Shown: positions 10,065 through 18,159, numbered from the stretch's first letter. The stretch is DNA of 21,289 nucleotides from Deltaproteobacteria bacterium (GCA_019308985.1 JAFDHB010000058.1:1-21289); one strand, 5' to 3'. A program made the numbers and translations. The notes: a model not told the origin generated them from the sequence alone.

Positions 10065-10531
10065 GGATTTTCTCCATTTGAAGCCCTCCTTTTAGGGCTT
10101 AGAAGGTTAAGGAGAAATGAATTCGATTCATAAGTTTATACAGCAATAAGCGGATGCGGTCAATCAAGATCTAGAATAAAAGATTCATGGAAAGACACGA
10201 TGGAGACACAAGATGTTGGGGTTGCTGTATACGCTGCAAAAGTACTTAATTCTGGTAGTCGATGGTCGGGTCAAATTCATTTTTATTGAAGATTTGCCAG
10301 TTACAAGTTTTTCGGGTGTGTGGTCCATAAATATATAAATAACCTCATACCCTGGCGAGTTACCTATTCTTTATGGATGTTCCTCTCTCTTCGCCAGAAG
10401 AGCCAAAAACGGGAGATTTTACGTTGGGTTGGAGGAGGTGGGGAAGACTTCCAGAGGACAGAAAGAAAAATTCGAATTACCAATTAAAAATAGTCTTGCA
10501 TATAGTAGCACCATATGCAATCATATTCCAC
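10065..10531. other. Non-coding gap after the IS110 remnant
   Basis: About 470 bp, AT-rich, with no convincing gene. A hairpin AAGCCCT-CCTTTT-AGGGCTT (10081-10100) sits 17 bp after the transposase stop; it lacks a T-run, so it is not a clear terminator. An in-frame extension of the next gene to 10373 is possible but its residues look non-coding. Confidence 0.5.
10496..10520 (+). promoter_or_regulatory. Inverted repeat just upstream of the ATPase gene (operator-like)
   Basis: TTGCATAT (10496-10503) and ATATGCAA (10513-10520) are perfect 8-bp arms with a 9-bp spacer, ending 11 bp before the ATG at 10532. Arms of this size can arise by chance in a 21-kb window; position is the main argument. 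Confidence 0.35.
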
Positions 10532-11677
10532 ATGAAGAAAAGACGGTTTTGGCTTAGGAGCATTGAAAAACATTGGTCACGGTCCATCCTATGGATTTCC
10601 GGAGTTCGCCGTGTTGGGAAAACATGCCTGTGTCAAACGATTCCTGACGTTCACTATTTTGATTGTGAATTGCCAAGGGTCCGCCGGATGATGGAGGACC
10701 CGGAAGGCTTTTGGAGCGGTTTGAGGGGTCAGCGCGTTATTTTGGATGAAATCCATCGACTGGGAAACCCATCGGAAATATTAAAGATTGCCGCAGATCA
10801 TTTTCCGGATATCAAGGTGATCGCTACGGGGTCATCCCGCCTGGGAGCCTCTGCCAAATTCAAAGATACATTAGCTGGGCGTAAAACGGATTTTTGGCTG
10901 ACACCGATGATGAGTGAAGACCTACGTGACTTTGGCAACGAGGACTTGTCCTTTCGAATGTTGCGTGGTGGGATGCCCCCCTTCTTCTTGGGGAAAGATC
11001 TACCCGAAAAAGATTTTCAAGAATGGATGGATGCTTTCTGGGCCAAAGACATTCAAGAGCTTTTTCGATTGGAACGCCGGTACTCATTTCAAAAATTCAT
11101 TGAACTCCTGCTGATTCAAAGCGGTGGGATATTCGAAGCCACCAGGTTCGCAAGACCTTGTGAAGTCAGCCGAACCACAATTAGCAATTACCTGGCAGTC
11201 TTAGAAGAGACTCACGTGATCAATGTCATCCGTCCTTACAGCACGCATCGACCCACGGAGATTGTGGCAGCCCCGAAGGTCTATGGTTTTGATACCGGCT
11301 TTGTGTGTTATTACAAAGGCTGGTTTTCTCTGAGACCTGAGGATTTTGGGCTTCTGTGGGAGCATTATGTGCTCAATGAAACACATGCACATTTTCAAAC
11401 CCGGCGGGTAAACTACTGGCGTGACAAACGAGGCCACGAAGTCGACCTTATTATTGCTCCCCGACATCGCCCTCCTATCGCGATCGAATGTAAATGGTCA
11501 GCTTCAGATTTGGATCCTTCTGGAATTAAAGCGTTTAGAAAGCAATACCCAGAGGGTGAAAACCTTGTTGTGGCTCAGGATGTGGACAGAACCTTTGAAA
11601 AGTCATACGGGGATGTTCACGTCAAATTTGTAGATCTTAGGGGTTTGATTCTGCGATTGTCCAAGATTTTCGGCTAG
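10532..11677 (+). CDS. AAA ATPase with DUF4143 (PD-(D/E)xK-like) domain
   Basis: A 381-aa member of the widespread AAA_14/DUF4143 ATPase family, whose cellular role is poorly known. The P-loop domain shows Walker A GVRRVGKT (24-31), Walker B VILDEIH (69-75) and a sensor-like ATGSSRLG. A winged-helix-like region follows (CEVSRTTISNYLAVLEE). The C-terminal DUF4143 part has a nuclease-fold signature: E303-x-D305 (GHEVDLII), then E319-C-K321 (IAIECKW). The ATG at 10532 is chosen because homology starts there (RRFWLRSIEKHWSRSILWISG); no Shine-Dalgarno is evident. It lies between an IS110 remnant and an IS1595 copy and looks horizontally acquired. Confidence 0.85.
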   Translation: MKKRRFWLRSIEKHWSRSILWISGVRRVGKTCLCQTIPDVHYFDCELPRVRRMMEDPEGFWSGLRGQRVILDEIHRLGNPSEILKIAADHFPDIKVIATGSSRLGASAKFKDTLAGRKTDFWLTPMMSEDLRDFGNEDLSFRMLRGGMPPFFLGKDLPEKDFQEWMDAFWAKDIQELFRLERRYSFQKFIELLLIQSGGIFEATRFARPCEVSRTTISNYLAVLEETHVINVIRPYSTHRPTEIVAAPKVYGFDTGFVCYYKGWFSLRPEDFGLLWEHYVLNETHAHFQTRRVNYWRDKRGHEVDLIIAPRHRPPIAIECKWSASDLDPSGIKAFRKQYPEGENLVVAQDVDRTFEKSYGDVHVKFVDLRGLILRLSKIFG

Positions 11678-11783
11678 CGCCTCGTCGGCACCCCCAAAGC
11701 CCTGCCTTTGCCAACCGCTACCCGACGGTTACTGACCAGTACCTTGTGCTACGTGTTATTCAGGCGTGTTCCTAAGGGGTCAA

Positions 11784-11791
11784 TTGTGCAT
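11784..11791. repeat. 8-bp target site duplication, left
   Basis: TTGTGCAT directly abuts the left inverted repeat of the IS1595 element and recurs at 12830-12837. Confidence 0.85.
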
Positions 11792-12829
11792 AGTGGGTAT
11801 GCACTTTACTCAACCGGCCACAAGATGTAGAATGCGGTCATGGAAGAGACAAGACACCCTATTTCGGGCATTGATTATCCTGGAACATTTCAGGAATTTG
11901 ATCAATGGTTTAGCAACGATAATGCTTGCGTTGCATATATCGCGAAACTTCGATGGCCTAAAGGGTTTATTTGCCCCGGTTGTGGAGAAAAAACAGACAA
12001 CCCCTCTTTGATGGGGCGCGGTCTTTTCCTTTGTCGAAAATGTAAAAGGCAAACGTCCATTACTGCTGGAACATTGTTTCATGGCAGTCACAAACCGCTT
12101 CGGACGTGGTTTTTTGCTATGTGGTTTGTGACGAGTCAAAAACACGGAGCCAGCGCTCTCGGATTGAAAAGGGTCCTTGGCCTTGGCAGTTATAATACTG
12201 CATGGAATTGGCTTCATAAACTGCGTCGTGCTATGGTGCGCCCCGGACGGGATCAATTGACCGGCGCCGTTGAAATAGATGAAAAATACCTCGGAGGAGT
12301 CGGAACCAAGGTTCGCGGTCGAGGTGCTAATCGAAAGACAATCGTTGCAATCGCCGCGGAAGTGCGTGGTCGTGGTCCGGGTAGAATTCGCATGGCAAAG
12401 ATCCCTGACTTGTCGGCACCAACGTTGCGGCGATTCGTCAGTAACAACGTCCAGAGGGGAGCCGAGCTTCGAACGGATGCATGGTCTGGGTATAACGGTA
12501 TAGAGGTTATGGGCTACAAACATACTGTAACAAATGTCTCGGATAGCGGAGATCCTGCCCATGTTGTCATGCCTCGTGTTCATCGTGTTGCTTCCTTGCT
12601 TGATCGATGGTGGCTTGGAATTCATCAAGGCGCGATCAGACCGAAGCATCTTGATTACTATCTCGATGAATTTACATTCAGATTTAACAGGCGTACATCC
12701 ACGGCCCGTGGTCTACTCTTCTACCGTCTGATGGAGCAGGCCGTAGATTGTCGTCCCGTGCCGCGAAAAATGATTATAGGTGGCAAAACACAGTATATGG
12801 TAGATGGTTGAGTAAAGTGCATACCCACT
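11792..12829 (+). mobile_element. Intact IS1595-family (ISXO2-like) insertion sequence, 1038 bp
   Basis: Perfect 24-bp terminal inverted repeats lie at 11792-11815 and 12806-12829 (outer end AGTGGGTATGCAC). The single transposase gene fills the interior, and 8-bp direct duplications (TTGTGCAT) flank the element. An 8-bp duplication is the rule for IS1595. The sequence suggests a recent, possibly active insertion between the ATPase gene and pstC. Confidence 0.92.
11840..12811 (+). CDS. IS1595-family transposase
   Basis: 323 aa, full length. The N-terminal zinc ribbon has FICPGCG and LCRKCKRQ (CxxC...CxxC). It is followed by a helix-turn-helix-like stretch and the ISXO2-like DDE domain, with first Asp in VEIDEKYLGG, second Asp in LRTDAWSGYN, and the C-terminal acidic segment LDEFTFRFNRR. 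The stop codon (12809-12811) lies inside the right inverted repeat, a compact arrangement. The frame is uninterrupted, so the enzyme is probably functional. Confidence 0.92.
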   Translation: MEETRHPISGIDYPGTFQEFDQWFSNDNACVAYIAKLRWPKGFICPGCGEKTDNPSLMGRGLFLCRKCKRQTSITAGTLFHGSHKPLRTWFFAMWFVTSQKHGASALGLKRVLGLGSYNTAWNWLHKLRRAMVRPGRDQLTGAVEIDEKYLGGVGTKVRGRGANRKTIVAIAAEVRGRGPGRIRMAKIPDLSAPTLRRFVSNNVQRGAELRTDAWSGYNGIEVMGYKHTVTNVSDSGDPAHVVMPRVHRVASLLDRWWLGIHQGAIRPKHLDYYLDEFTFRFNRRTSTARGLLFYRLMEQAVDCRPVPRKMIIGGKTQYMVDG

Positions 12830-12837
12830 TTGTGCAT
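12830..12837. repeat. 8-bp target site duplication, right
   Basis: TTGTGCAT repeats the left copy at 11784-11791. Confidence 0.85.
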
Positions 12838-13197
12838 TAGGGTCGTGGGCATTAGGGTCGGACTATGCTAACTGGCTGGTTATAAATCCAAATGAACTGA
12901 AAAAGGCCCTATTTTGGGCCATAAAATGTCTATTTTGGCACCAAAAAGGGCCTTTTAAGGAAGAAGTCAAGATAAGGACAAGATGCCAATAGGGGCGAAC
13001 AGGGACTACATGCCGGGCTCTTACAATGCTGTTTTTGGGGTCGAAAACAGCCCTGCAAGCTCCCAGAACGGCCATTTCCGGGAATATATTGATTGAAAAT
13101 CAAACACATAGCTTGGTGCGACCCTAGTTCAGTACCTAGTTCAGTAGTTCAGGGTGCCTCTCTATTGAGGCAGACTCAGGGGAGAGTGCACTTTAAG
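12838..13197. other. Non-coding region upstream of pstC with nested inverted and tandem repeats
   Basis: No gene is seen in 360 bp. GCATTAGGGTCG occurs twice (12834-12845, 12849-12860). AAAAGGCCC (12901-12909) can pair with GGGCC (12916-12920) or with GGGCCTTTT (12948-12956), two mutually exclusive stems. CTGTTTT/AAAACAG (13029-13035, 13044-13050) forms a hairpin. CCTAGTTCAGTA is a perfect tandem duplicate (13123-13134, 13135-13146). TGCCTC/GAGGCA (13155-13172) is a hairpin just before the pstC ribosome binding site. No clear Pho box or pstS is found. Confidence 0.55.
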
Positions 13198-14094
13198 ATG
13201 AAAGGAAGCAAAATCCGGGCAAAGAAAGAGAAGGGGATAGAGGGCCTTTTCTTTATAATTGCCCTTGCTTGCATCCTGGTGTTAGCTGCCATCACAGCCT
13301 TTCTCTTTAAAGAAGGGTTGCCGGTCTTCCAGGAGGTATCACCCAAGGAATTCTTCTTGGGTCGTTACTGGTATCCCACTTCCGAGCCGCCTGAATTCGG
13401 GATATTTCCTTTGATTGTGGCCTCGTTGGCTGTCACACTGCTCTCTTCTTCTATTTCAGTTCCATTGGGTCTGCTAACAGCCCTATATCTGGCAGAATGT
13501 GCACCTCCCGGGTTAAGACAGGTAGTGAAACCGGTGGTCGAGCTGTTGGCAGCCCTGCCATCGGTGGTAGTGGGTTTTTTCGGCATGGTGGTGGCTCCTT
13601 TTCTCCAGGAGGCCTTTGATATTGCAACGGGCTTGAACCTCTTTAACGCTTCCCTTATGCTGGCATTCATGTCGCTTCCAACCATCTGCAGCATTTCGGA
13701 GGACGCCATCTTCATCGTGCCGGTGGAGCTGAAAGAGGCGTCCCTTGCCCTTGGGGCCACCCACTTTGAGACCATAGTGCGGGTCATATTGCCTGCATCC
13801 CTTTCAGGCATATCCACTGCGGTAATCCTGGGGATGTCAAGGGCCATCGGCGAGACCATGGTGGTTCTCATGGTGGCTGGAGGCGCTGCCTTGATCCCTG
13901 AGTCCTTGTTTGATCCGGTCCGCCCCATGCCTGCCAGCATTGCCGCGGAGATGGGAGAAGCACCTTACAGGAGCGAACATTACCATGCTCTGTTTGCCAT
14001 TGGTGTTGCGCTTTTTCTCTTCACCCTGATATTTAACCTGACCGCCCATTATATATCAAGGCGCTACCGGCAGGTGGGAGCAGCGACCCTTTAG
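13198..14094 (+). CDS. pstC: Phosphate ABC transporter permease PstC
   Basis: 298 aa, inner-membrane permease of the high-affinity phosphate importer PstSCAB. It has about six membrane helices and the ABC permease coupling loop EASLALGATHFETIVRVILP (from about residue 178) that contacts PstB. The ATG at 13198 lies about 12 nt after GGGGAGAG and yields a standard N-terminus; an upstream TTG at 13093 would add 35 residues that look non-coding. It leads pstC-pstA-pstB-phoU. The usual first gene, pstS for the periplasmic phosphate-binding protein, is not upstream, where mobile elements lie instead. Confidence 0.95.
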   Translation: MKGSKIRAKKEKGIEGLFFIIALACILVLAAITAFLFKEGLPVFQEVSPKEFFLGRYWYPTSEPPEFGIFPLIVASLAVTLLSSSISVPLGLLTALYLAECAPPGLRQVVKPVVELLAALPSVVVGFFGMVVAPFLQEAFDIATGLNLFNASLMLAFMSLPTICSISEDAIFIVPVELKEASLALGATHFETIVRVILPASLSGISTAVILGMSRAIGETMVVLMVAGGAALIPESLFDPVRPMPASIAAEMGEAPYRSEHYHALFAIGVALFLFTLIFNLTAHYISRRYRQVGAATL

Positions 14095-14108
14095 TCTAGG
14101 CAGGGTTC

Positions 14109-14975
14109 ATGAATACAAACAAAGGGATCAGGAAAAGAAAATTGATTGAAACCATTGCCTTCTGGTGGTTCAGGGGGGCAGCCATTATCAATGGCGTTGC
14201 CCTTGCAGTGATGATCTATTTCTTGGTCTCAAAGGGATGGAGGGCTATCAACTGGACCTTTCTGACCCATCCACCAATGGATTCCATGACTAAGGGAGGA
14301 ATCCTGCCCTGTATCGTGGGCACTGCGCTCCTGGGAATCGGTAGCCTGACAATCGCACTTCCCATTGGTGTGGCCTCTGCCATATATCTTAACGAGTATG
14401 CAAAGCCAGGAAAGCTATTCGATACCATACGACTGGGGATAAACAACCTGACAGGTGTGCCTTCGGTTGTCTTTGGGCTCTTTGGGCTCGCCCTTTTTGT
14501 GGTGGTTTTCAAGATGGGGGTGAGTCTTTTGGCAGGCTGTCTAACCTTGGCCGCCATGAGCCTTCCCTTGATAATCGGCTCCACTGAGGAGGCCCTGCGC
14601 GCGGTGCCTAACACTTACAGGGAGGCATCCCTTGCCATGGGTGCCACCAAGTGGCAGACTATCTGGAGGGCGGTGTTGCCTGCTGCCTTTCCTGGCATAC
14701 TCACGGGCTCCATTTTGGCACTTGGGCGGGTGGCTGGCGAGACCGCACCCATCATGTTTACTGCTGCGGTATTCTACACACCTGGGCTCCCAAAATCTTT
14801 GTTTGACGAGGTGATGGCCCTTCCCTACCACATTTACGTACTGGCAACAGCAGGGACTGAGATTGAAAAGACGGGGCACTTACAATATGGCACTGCGTTA
14901 GTCCTGATCGTGTTGGTGTTGGGCTTGAACTTAATAGCCATAATCTATAGAGCAAGGGCGCAAAAGAAGCGATGA
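14109..14975 (+). CDS. pstA: Phosphate ABC transporter permease PstA
   Basis: 288 aa, second membrane subunit of the phosphate importer, pairing with PstC. It has about six helices, the [19 protein letters not shown] segment typical of PstA, and the coupling loop [20 protein letters not shown] (from about residue 170). It starts 14 bp after pstC and overlaps pstB by 4 bp (ATGA), so it is cotranscribed and coupled. Confidence 0.96.
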   Translation: MNTNKGIRKRKLIETIAFWWFRGAAIINGVALAVMIYFLVSKGWRAINWTFLTHPPMDSMTKGGILPCIVGTALLGIGSLTIALPIGVASAIYLNEYAKPGKLFDTIRLGINNLTGVPSVVFGLFGLALFVVVFKMGVSLLAGCLTLAAMSLPLIIGSTEEALRAVPNTYREASLAMGATKWQTIWRAVLPAAFPGILTGSILALGRVAGETAPIMFTAAVFYTPGLPKSLFDEVMALPYHIYVLATAGTEIEKTGHLQYGTALVLIVLVLGLNLIAIIYRARAQKKR

Positions 14976-15736
14976 AGCAGAAAAAGGCAAAGATGGCTGT
15001 TGAAAATCTCAATCTTTTCTATGGTGAAAAGCAAGCACTGGAGCGAGTGACACTTGAGTTTCGTCCAAACCAGGTCACAGCCCTAATAGGGCCTTCAGGG
15101 TGTGGAAAGAGCACTCTTCTTCGGTGCCTCAACCGGATGAATGATCTGATCCCCGGTATCCGGGTGGAAGGCCGCGTCCTAGTAGATGACCAAGATATCT
15201 ACCATCCTTCGGTGGATGTAGTGACATTGAGGCGGGGGGTGGGGATGGTTTTTCAGAAGCCCAACCCTTTTCCCAAGACGGTCTTTGAAAACGTGGCATA
15301 TGGTCTGCGGGTAAACGGCGTTAGGGACAAAGCGGAGATAGCGGAACGGGTTGAAAAGGCCTTAAGGCAATCCGCCCTGTGGGAGGAGGTAAAAGACAGG
15401 CTTGGCGATTCGGCATTGAAGCTATCAGGTGGGCAACAGCAACGCCTCTGTATAGCGCGTGCCTTGGCGGTCGAGCCGGAAGTGCTGTTGATGGATGAGC
15501 CCTGCTCGGCGCTTGACCCCATTGCCACTCAGAAAATCGAGGAGCTCATCCACGACTTGAGAAAATCATATACTATCATTATCGTGACTCACAACATGCA
15601 GCAGGCGGCGAGAGTGTCTCAAGCTACTGCCTTTCTTTACCTTGGGAGACTGATAGAGGTGGGTTTGACAGACGCAGTGTTCACGCGGCCTAAGCAGAAA
15701 CAGACAGAAGACTACATCACTGGTCGGTTCGGATAG
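14972..15736 (+). CDS. pstB: Phosphate ABC transporter ATPase PstB
   Basis: 254 aa, the ATP-hydrolysing subunit. Walker [10 protein letters not shown] (40-48), Q-loop VFQKPNPFP (93-101), signature LSGGQQQRL (151-159), Walker B VLLMDEP (171-177) and switch His207 are all present, so it should be active. It overlaps pstA by 4 bp. A second in-frame Met at residue 8 is a possible alternative start. Confidence 0.97.
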   Translation: MKQKKAKMAVENLNLFYGEKQALERVTLEFRPNQVTALIGPSGCGKSTLLRCLNRMNDLIPGIRVEGRVLVDDQDIYHPSVDVVTLRRGVGMVFQKPNPFPKTVFENVAYGLRVNGVRDKAEIAERVEKALRQSALWEEVKDRLGDSALKLSGGQQQRLCIARALAVEPEVLLMDEPCSALDPIATQKIEELIHDLRKSYTIIIVTHNMQQAARVSQATAFLYLGRLIEVGLTDAVFTRPKQKQTEDYITGRFG

Positions 15737-15753
15737 GGAGAGGAGGGAGAGTT

Positions 15754-16467
15754 ATGACAAGGCATCTTCAGCGAGAATTAGAAAGGCTCAAGAAGAGGAT
15801 CCTTTACCTTGGCGCCATGGTGGAAGAACGGGTCGATATGGCCGCTAAAGCGGTGGAGAAAAGGGACGGCAGACTGGCTCAAGAAATCATTGAAAGGGAC
15901 CATGAGATTGACGAGGCGGAGATTGAGATCGAGGAAGAATGTCTTAAGATCCTTGCCCTCCATCAGCCTGTGGCCGTGGACCTTCGCTTTTTGAGTGCGG
16001 TAATTAAGATAAACAACGATCTGGAGAGGATCGGAGACGAGGCGGTAAACATAGCCCAACGCGTCCTGGTCATCGCAAAGCGGGAAAAACTAGACATCCG
16101 GTTTGACTATTTACTGATGGCTGAAAAGGCAAAGGGGATGCTCAAAAGAAGCCTGGACGCGGTAGTGAACCTGGACCTGGACTCGGCAGTCAAGGTCTGT
16201 ATTTCAGATGACGAGGTGGACGGATTGCAGAGGGAGGCCTACGACGTCATAAAGGATGCAGTCGGGAAAAATCCCCTCAGGGCAGGGTATCTCATCAACA
16301 TGTTGCTGGTTTCGCGACACCTGGAGCGAATCGCAGATCACGCCACCAACATCGCTGAAGAGGTGGTTTACATGATAGAAGGAGAAATCGTTAGACACGG
16401 AAGGCTTCCCACGGGGTCTCGGGGGTCTCTCTTCCAAAAGTCTCGGGAAGACGGGGACAATCCTTAA
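15754..16467 (+). CDS. phoU: Phosphate signalling regulator PhoU
   Basis: 237 aa, all-helical, with the two PhoU repeats and their acidic metal-binding motifs (ERIGDEAVNIAQ near 92-103 and ERIADHATNIAEE near 190-202). PhoU links PstB to the PhoR sensor kinase and restrains phosphate uptake. A strong AGGAGGG lies 7 nt before the ATG, 17 bp after pstB. The stop codon (16465-16467) falls in the first bases of the second 84-bp repeat, so an insertion has probably set the C-terminus. No phoR or phoB is in the window. Confidence 0.96.
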   Translation: MTRHLQRELERLKKRILYLGAMVEERVDMAAKAVEKRDGRLAQEIIERDHEIDEAEIEIEEECLKILALHQPVAVDLRFLSAVIKINNDLERIGDEAVNIAQRVLVIAKREKLDIRFDYLLMAEKAKGMLKRSLDAVVNLDLDSAVKVCISDDEVDGLQREAYDVIKDAVGKNPLRAGYLINMLLVSRHLERIADHATNIAEEVVYMIEGEIVRHGRLPTGSRGSLFQKSREDGDNP

Positions 16468-16547
16468 ACAATTCAGTAATCAATCAAACATTCGAACAGC
16501 CTTCTATTATAGAAGGCCTTTCTTCACCGAGTTATTTAATTACTTAA
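16464..16547. repeat. 84-bp MITE-like repeat, copy 2
   Basis: The element differs from copy 1 at five positions only and has the same length and orientation. Its core hairpin GCCTTCTAT-T-ATAGAAGGC is perfect, while its left end (TTAAACAATT) has lost two bases of pairing. It overlaps the phoU stop codon. The hairpin plus the pyrimidine run CCTTTCTTC might act as a weak terminator. Confidence 0.85.
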
Positions 16548-16559
16548 GGACGTCCCTCG

Positions 16560-16865
16560 CTATTCGCTATACTCGCTACTCGCGGCTTCCCTGATATGAT
16601 TCTCCACATCGGCCGGTTGGCCATAAAGTCGATAGATATCCTCTTCATCCCAATCCAGATTGGTCGCAAATACACAATAGGTATAGCCCCAATGATCAAA
16701 AAGAGAGGTTTGCGCCCTATCGACATCATCTCTCCATCGTACTACCACCACCCGTCTGGCCCTGGCCCAGCCACTCCTCTGAAACAGGAAGCTCGAAAAC
16801 TCTATCTCGCCTCCCTCAGTCACCCTCTTGGTGTACATGCCCTCAGCCAGAGAAGCAGCGTAAGT
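16560..16865 (-). pseudogene. IS1380-type DDE transposase remnant
   Basis: A fragment of about 100 codons reading toward lower coordinates. It shows the C-terminal hallmarks of group 1 DDE transposases: FSSFLFQRSGWARARRVVVV, HWGYTYCVFATNLDWDEEDI and LYGQPADVENHIRE (the final motif with the catalytic Glu). Both ends are lost. Upstream there is an in-frame stop near 16868, and downstream the frame runs into a short TCGCTA-rich repeat beside the 84-bp element. Not functional. Confidence 0.7.
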
Positions 16866-16872
16866 TTATGAC

Positions 16873-16927
16873 TTTTTTCACAACGTGTGAAAAAAGGCTT
16901 GACAAAAGGAAAGGTTTTTTCTATATT
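16873..16927 (+). promoter_or_regulatory. Strong sigma-70 promoter with upstream palindrome
   Basis: -35 TTGACA (16899-16904), a 17-bp spacer and -10 TATATT (16922-16927) make this the best promoter in the window; transcription should begin near 16934. Just upstream, TTTTTTCACA (16873-16882) and TGTGAAAAAA (16886-16895) are perfect 10-bp arms with a 3-bp spacer, suitable for a dimeric regulator. It drives the structured leader and possibly the FmdE cluster. Confidence 0.8.
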
Positions 16928-16933
16928 GCGTTG

Positions 16934-17036
16934 AAACTGCTCAAGAAGAGCAAGCGGTCTTTACTGGGAGTTTGAGAACTTAACAAGGGCCAAGAAGGCA
17001 CTGCCACTTAGAAGAGTGGGCCTTCTTGGCTTTTTT
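16934..17036 (+). ncRNA. Candidate small RNA or attenuator leader upstream of the FmdE cluster
   Basis: About 103 nt between the predicted transcript start and the terminator, with no ORF. The 5' part can fold as a small three-way junction: P1 AAACT/AGTTT (16934-16938, 16969-16973), P2 GCTC/GAGC (16939-16942, 16948-16951), and P3 CGGT/ACTG with one G-U pair (16955-16958, 16963-16966). A 15-nt linker joins it to the terminator hairpin. It could be an independent sRNA or a leader controlling readthrough into the gene at 17103. No match to a riboswitch class is recognised. Confidence 0.55.
16989..17036 (+). terminator. Strong intrinsic terminator before the FmdE gene
   Basis: GCCAAGAAGGC (16989-16999) pairs perfectly with GCCTTCTTGGC (17020-17030). 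An inner stem CCACT/AGTGG (17004-17008, 17015-17019) extends the hairpin past a 4-nt bulge. Six T follow, then GTTTT. Confidence 0.9.
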
Positions 17037-17102
17037 GTTTTGAGATTTTAAAGGAAAACGGGAATCCAGGAGGCAGGAGATGGGCTTCCAAAAAGGGGAA
17101 TC

Positions 17103-18143
17103 ATGAGAAAGGGTGTGCAAATCTTCTTGATTGTAATACTGGTCTTTGGCATCCCAAGCGTTATCTGGGCAAGTGATCTAGGGCCTTCGATAGCGGGTGG
17201 TCTGAAAGAGCTGAAAATTTCGAAGGGAAGCCCCAACCTTCTCGCACTCACCAATGCGAGTTACGTAAATGTGGGCGGCAGCGCCGGTGTGAGATATGTG
17301 GATCTGATCCAGGACATAACAGGATGTTCCGTTGGGAGGCGTAACCTTTTATTCTTTCACCGCCCCGTTACATACCCATTGAAGGTGGCGCTTTTCCGGA
17401 AGGACACTAAGGATTGTGTTGTCATTACCTATGATGGAAAAGACACTAAAGTAGTGAAGCTCAATGTGGACGGTCAAAAGGCCACTGCTCCACAATATTG
17501 GCAGGAAATAGAGCGTACCCTTGGGGCATCCGACGGCTTCAGCATTGTTACCATCGCCAATTCATGGGCCATGAGTGTCCCTTATGATTTCCTCAAGTGC
17601 TGTGAATTTCACAACCATCTTTGTCCAGGCCTTACCTCCGGCTATTTCATTGTAAAGGTAATTCAGAAAAGGTATCCATTGAAGAAGGGAGAGAAATATA
17701 TATTCATTGCCTGTCCCCCCTGGTGTAAGGATGATGCCATACAGGTCGTTTTAGACCTCACCCCGGGCAAGAGGAGCCTCTTTGTAAAACAGCTTACAGA
17801 TCCCCAGAAGAGGGGTTGTGCAGCCGCAAACGTAGCAGGGATCCTGGTGATATGGAGGGCAAAAGAAAAGAAAGGCAGGGGAGTAGTCTTTCAGTTTGAC
17901 TGGGAAAGGGCCTGTGAGGTCTCGGGGGTGAAGAGAAAGGACTTCAGACCAAGGGGAGGGAAAAAGAACCCTGTCTTCTGGACCACCAGGGTGAAGTGTA
18001 ACTGGGGGCTTATCCCATATTTGAAAAGGCCGGAGGAATTTGTGAGGGTGGTAAAGGAGTTTGAGGTAAGCCTTGAAAGGCTCACGAAGCTCACAATAGC
18101 AGGGGTGAACCCGTATGAGGAGATAGACTTTGTGGTAAAATAA
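17103..18143 (+). CDS. Exported FmdE-family protein
   Basis: 346 aa with a Sec signal peptide (hydrophobic residues about 6-22, likely cleavage after IWA near residue 23), so it acts outside the cytoplasm. An N-terminal domain of unknown role (about 30-150) is followed by an FmdE domain whose metal-site motif CCEFHNHLCPG occupies residues 166-176, with further ligand candidates in ACPPWCKDDAIQ. FmdE was first seen as the zinc-binding subunit E of formylmethanofuran dehydrogenase operons, but most bacterial members are orphan proteins of unknown function. No formylmethanofuran dehydrogenase gene is nearby. The start follows AAGGGGAATC. It leads a same-strand cluster with a second FmdE-like protein. 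Confidence 0.85.
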   Translation: MRKGVQIFLIVILVFGIPSVIWASDLGPSIAGGLKELKISKGSPNLLALTNASYVNVGGSAGVRYVDLIQDITGCSVGRRNLLFFHRPVTYPLKVALFRKDTKDCVVITYDGKDTKVVKLNVDGQKATAPQYWQEIERTLGASDGFSIVTIANSWAMSVPYDFLKCCEFHNHLCPGLTSGYFIVKVIQKRYPLKKGEKYIFIACPPWCKDDAIQVVLDLTPGKRSLFVKQLTDPQKRGCAAANVAGILVIWRAKEKKGRGVVFQFDWERACEVSGVKRKDFRPRGGKKNPVFWTTRVKCNWGLIPYLKRPEEFVRVVKEFEVSLERLTKLTIAGVNPYEEIDFVVK

Positions 18144-18159
18144 GAAAGGAGGAGAAGAT

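Noticed and set aside
10137..10231. Perfect 10-bp inverted repeat (TATACAGCAA ... TTGCTGTATA) 75 bp apart, a possible small MITE
   Set aside because: About two such pairs within 100 bp are expected by chance in a window this size, and no target duplication or second copy is visible.
11810..12649. 279-aa minus-strand open frame opposite the IS1595 transposase
   Set aside because: No family features; explained as the antisense of the transposase, and it crosses the inverted repeat.
13093..13197. Longer PstC starting at a TTG
   Set aside because: The extra 35 residues include a tandem-repeat and hairpin region and are unlike PstC N-termini. The ATG at 13198 has a plausible Shine-Dalgarno.
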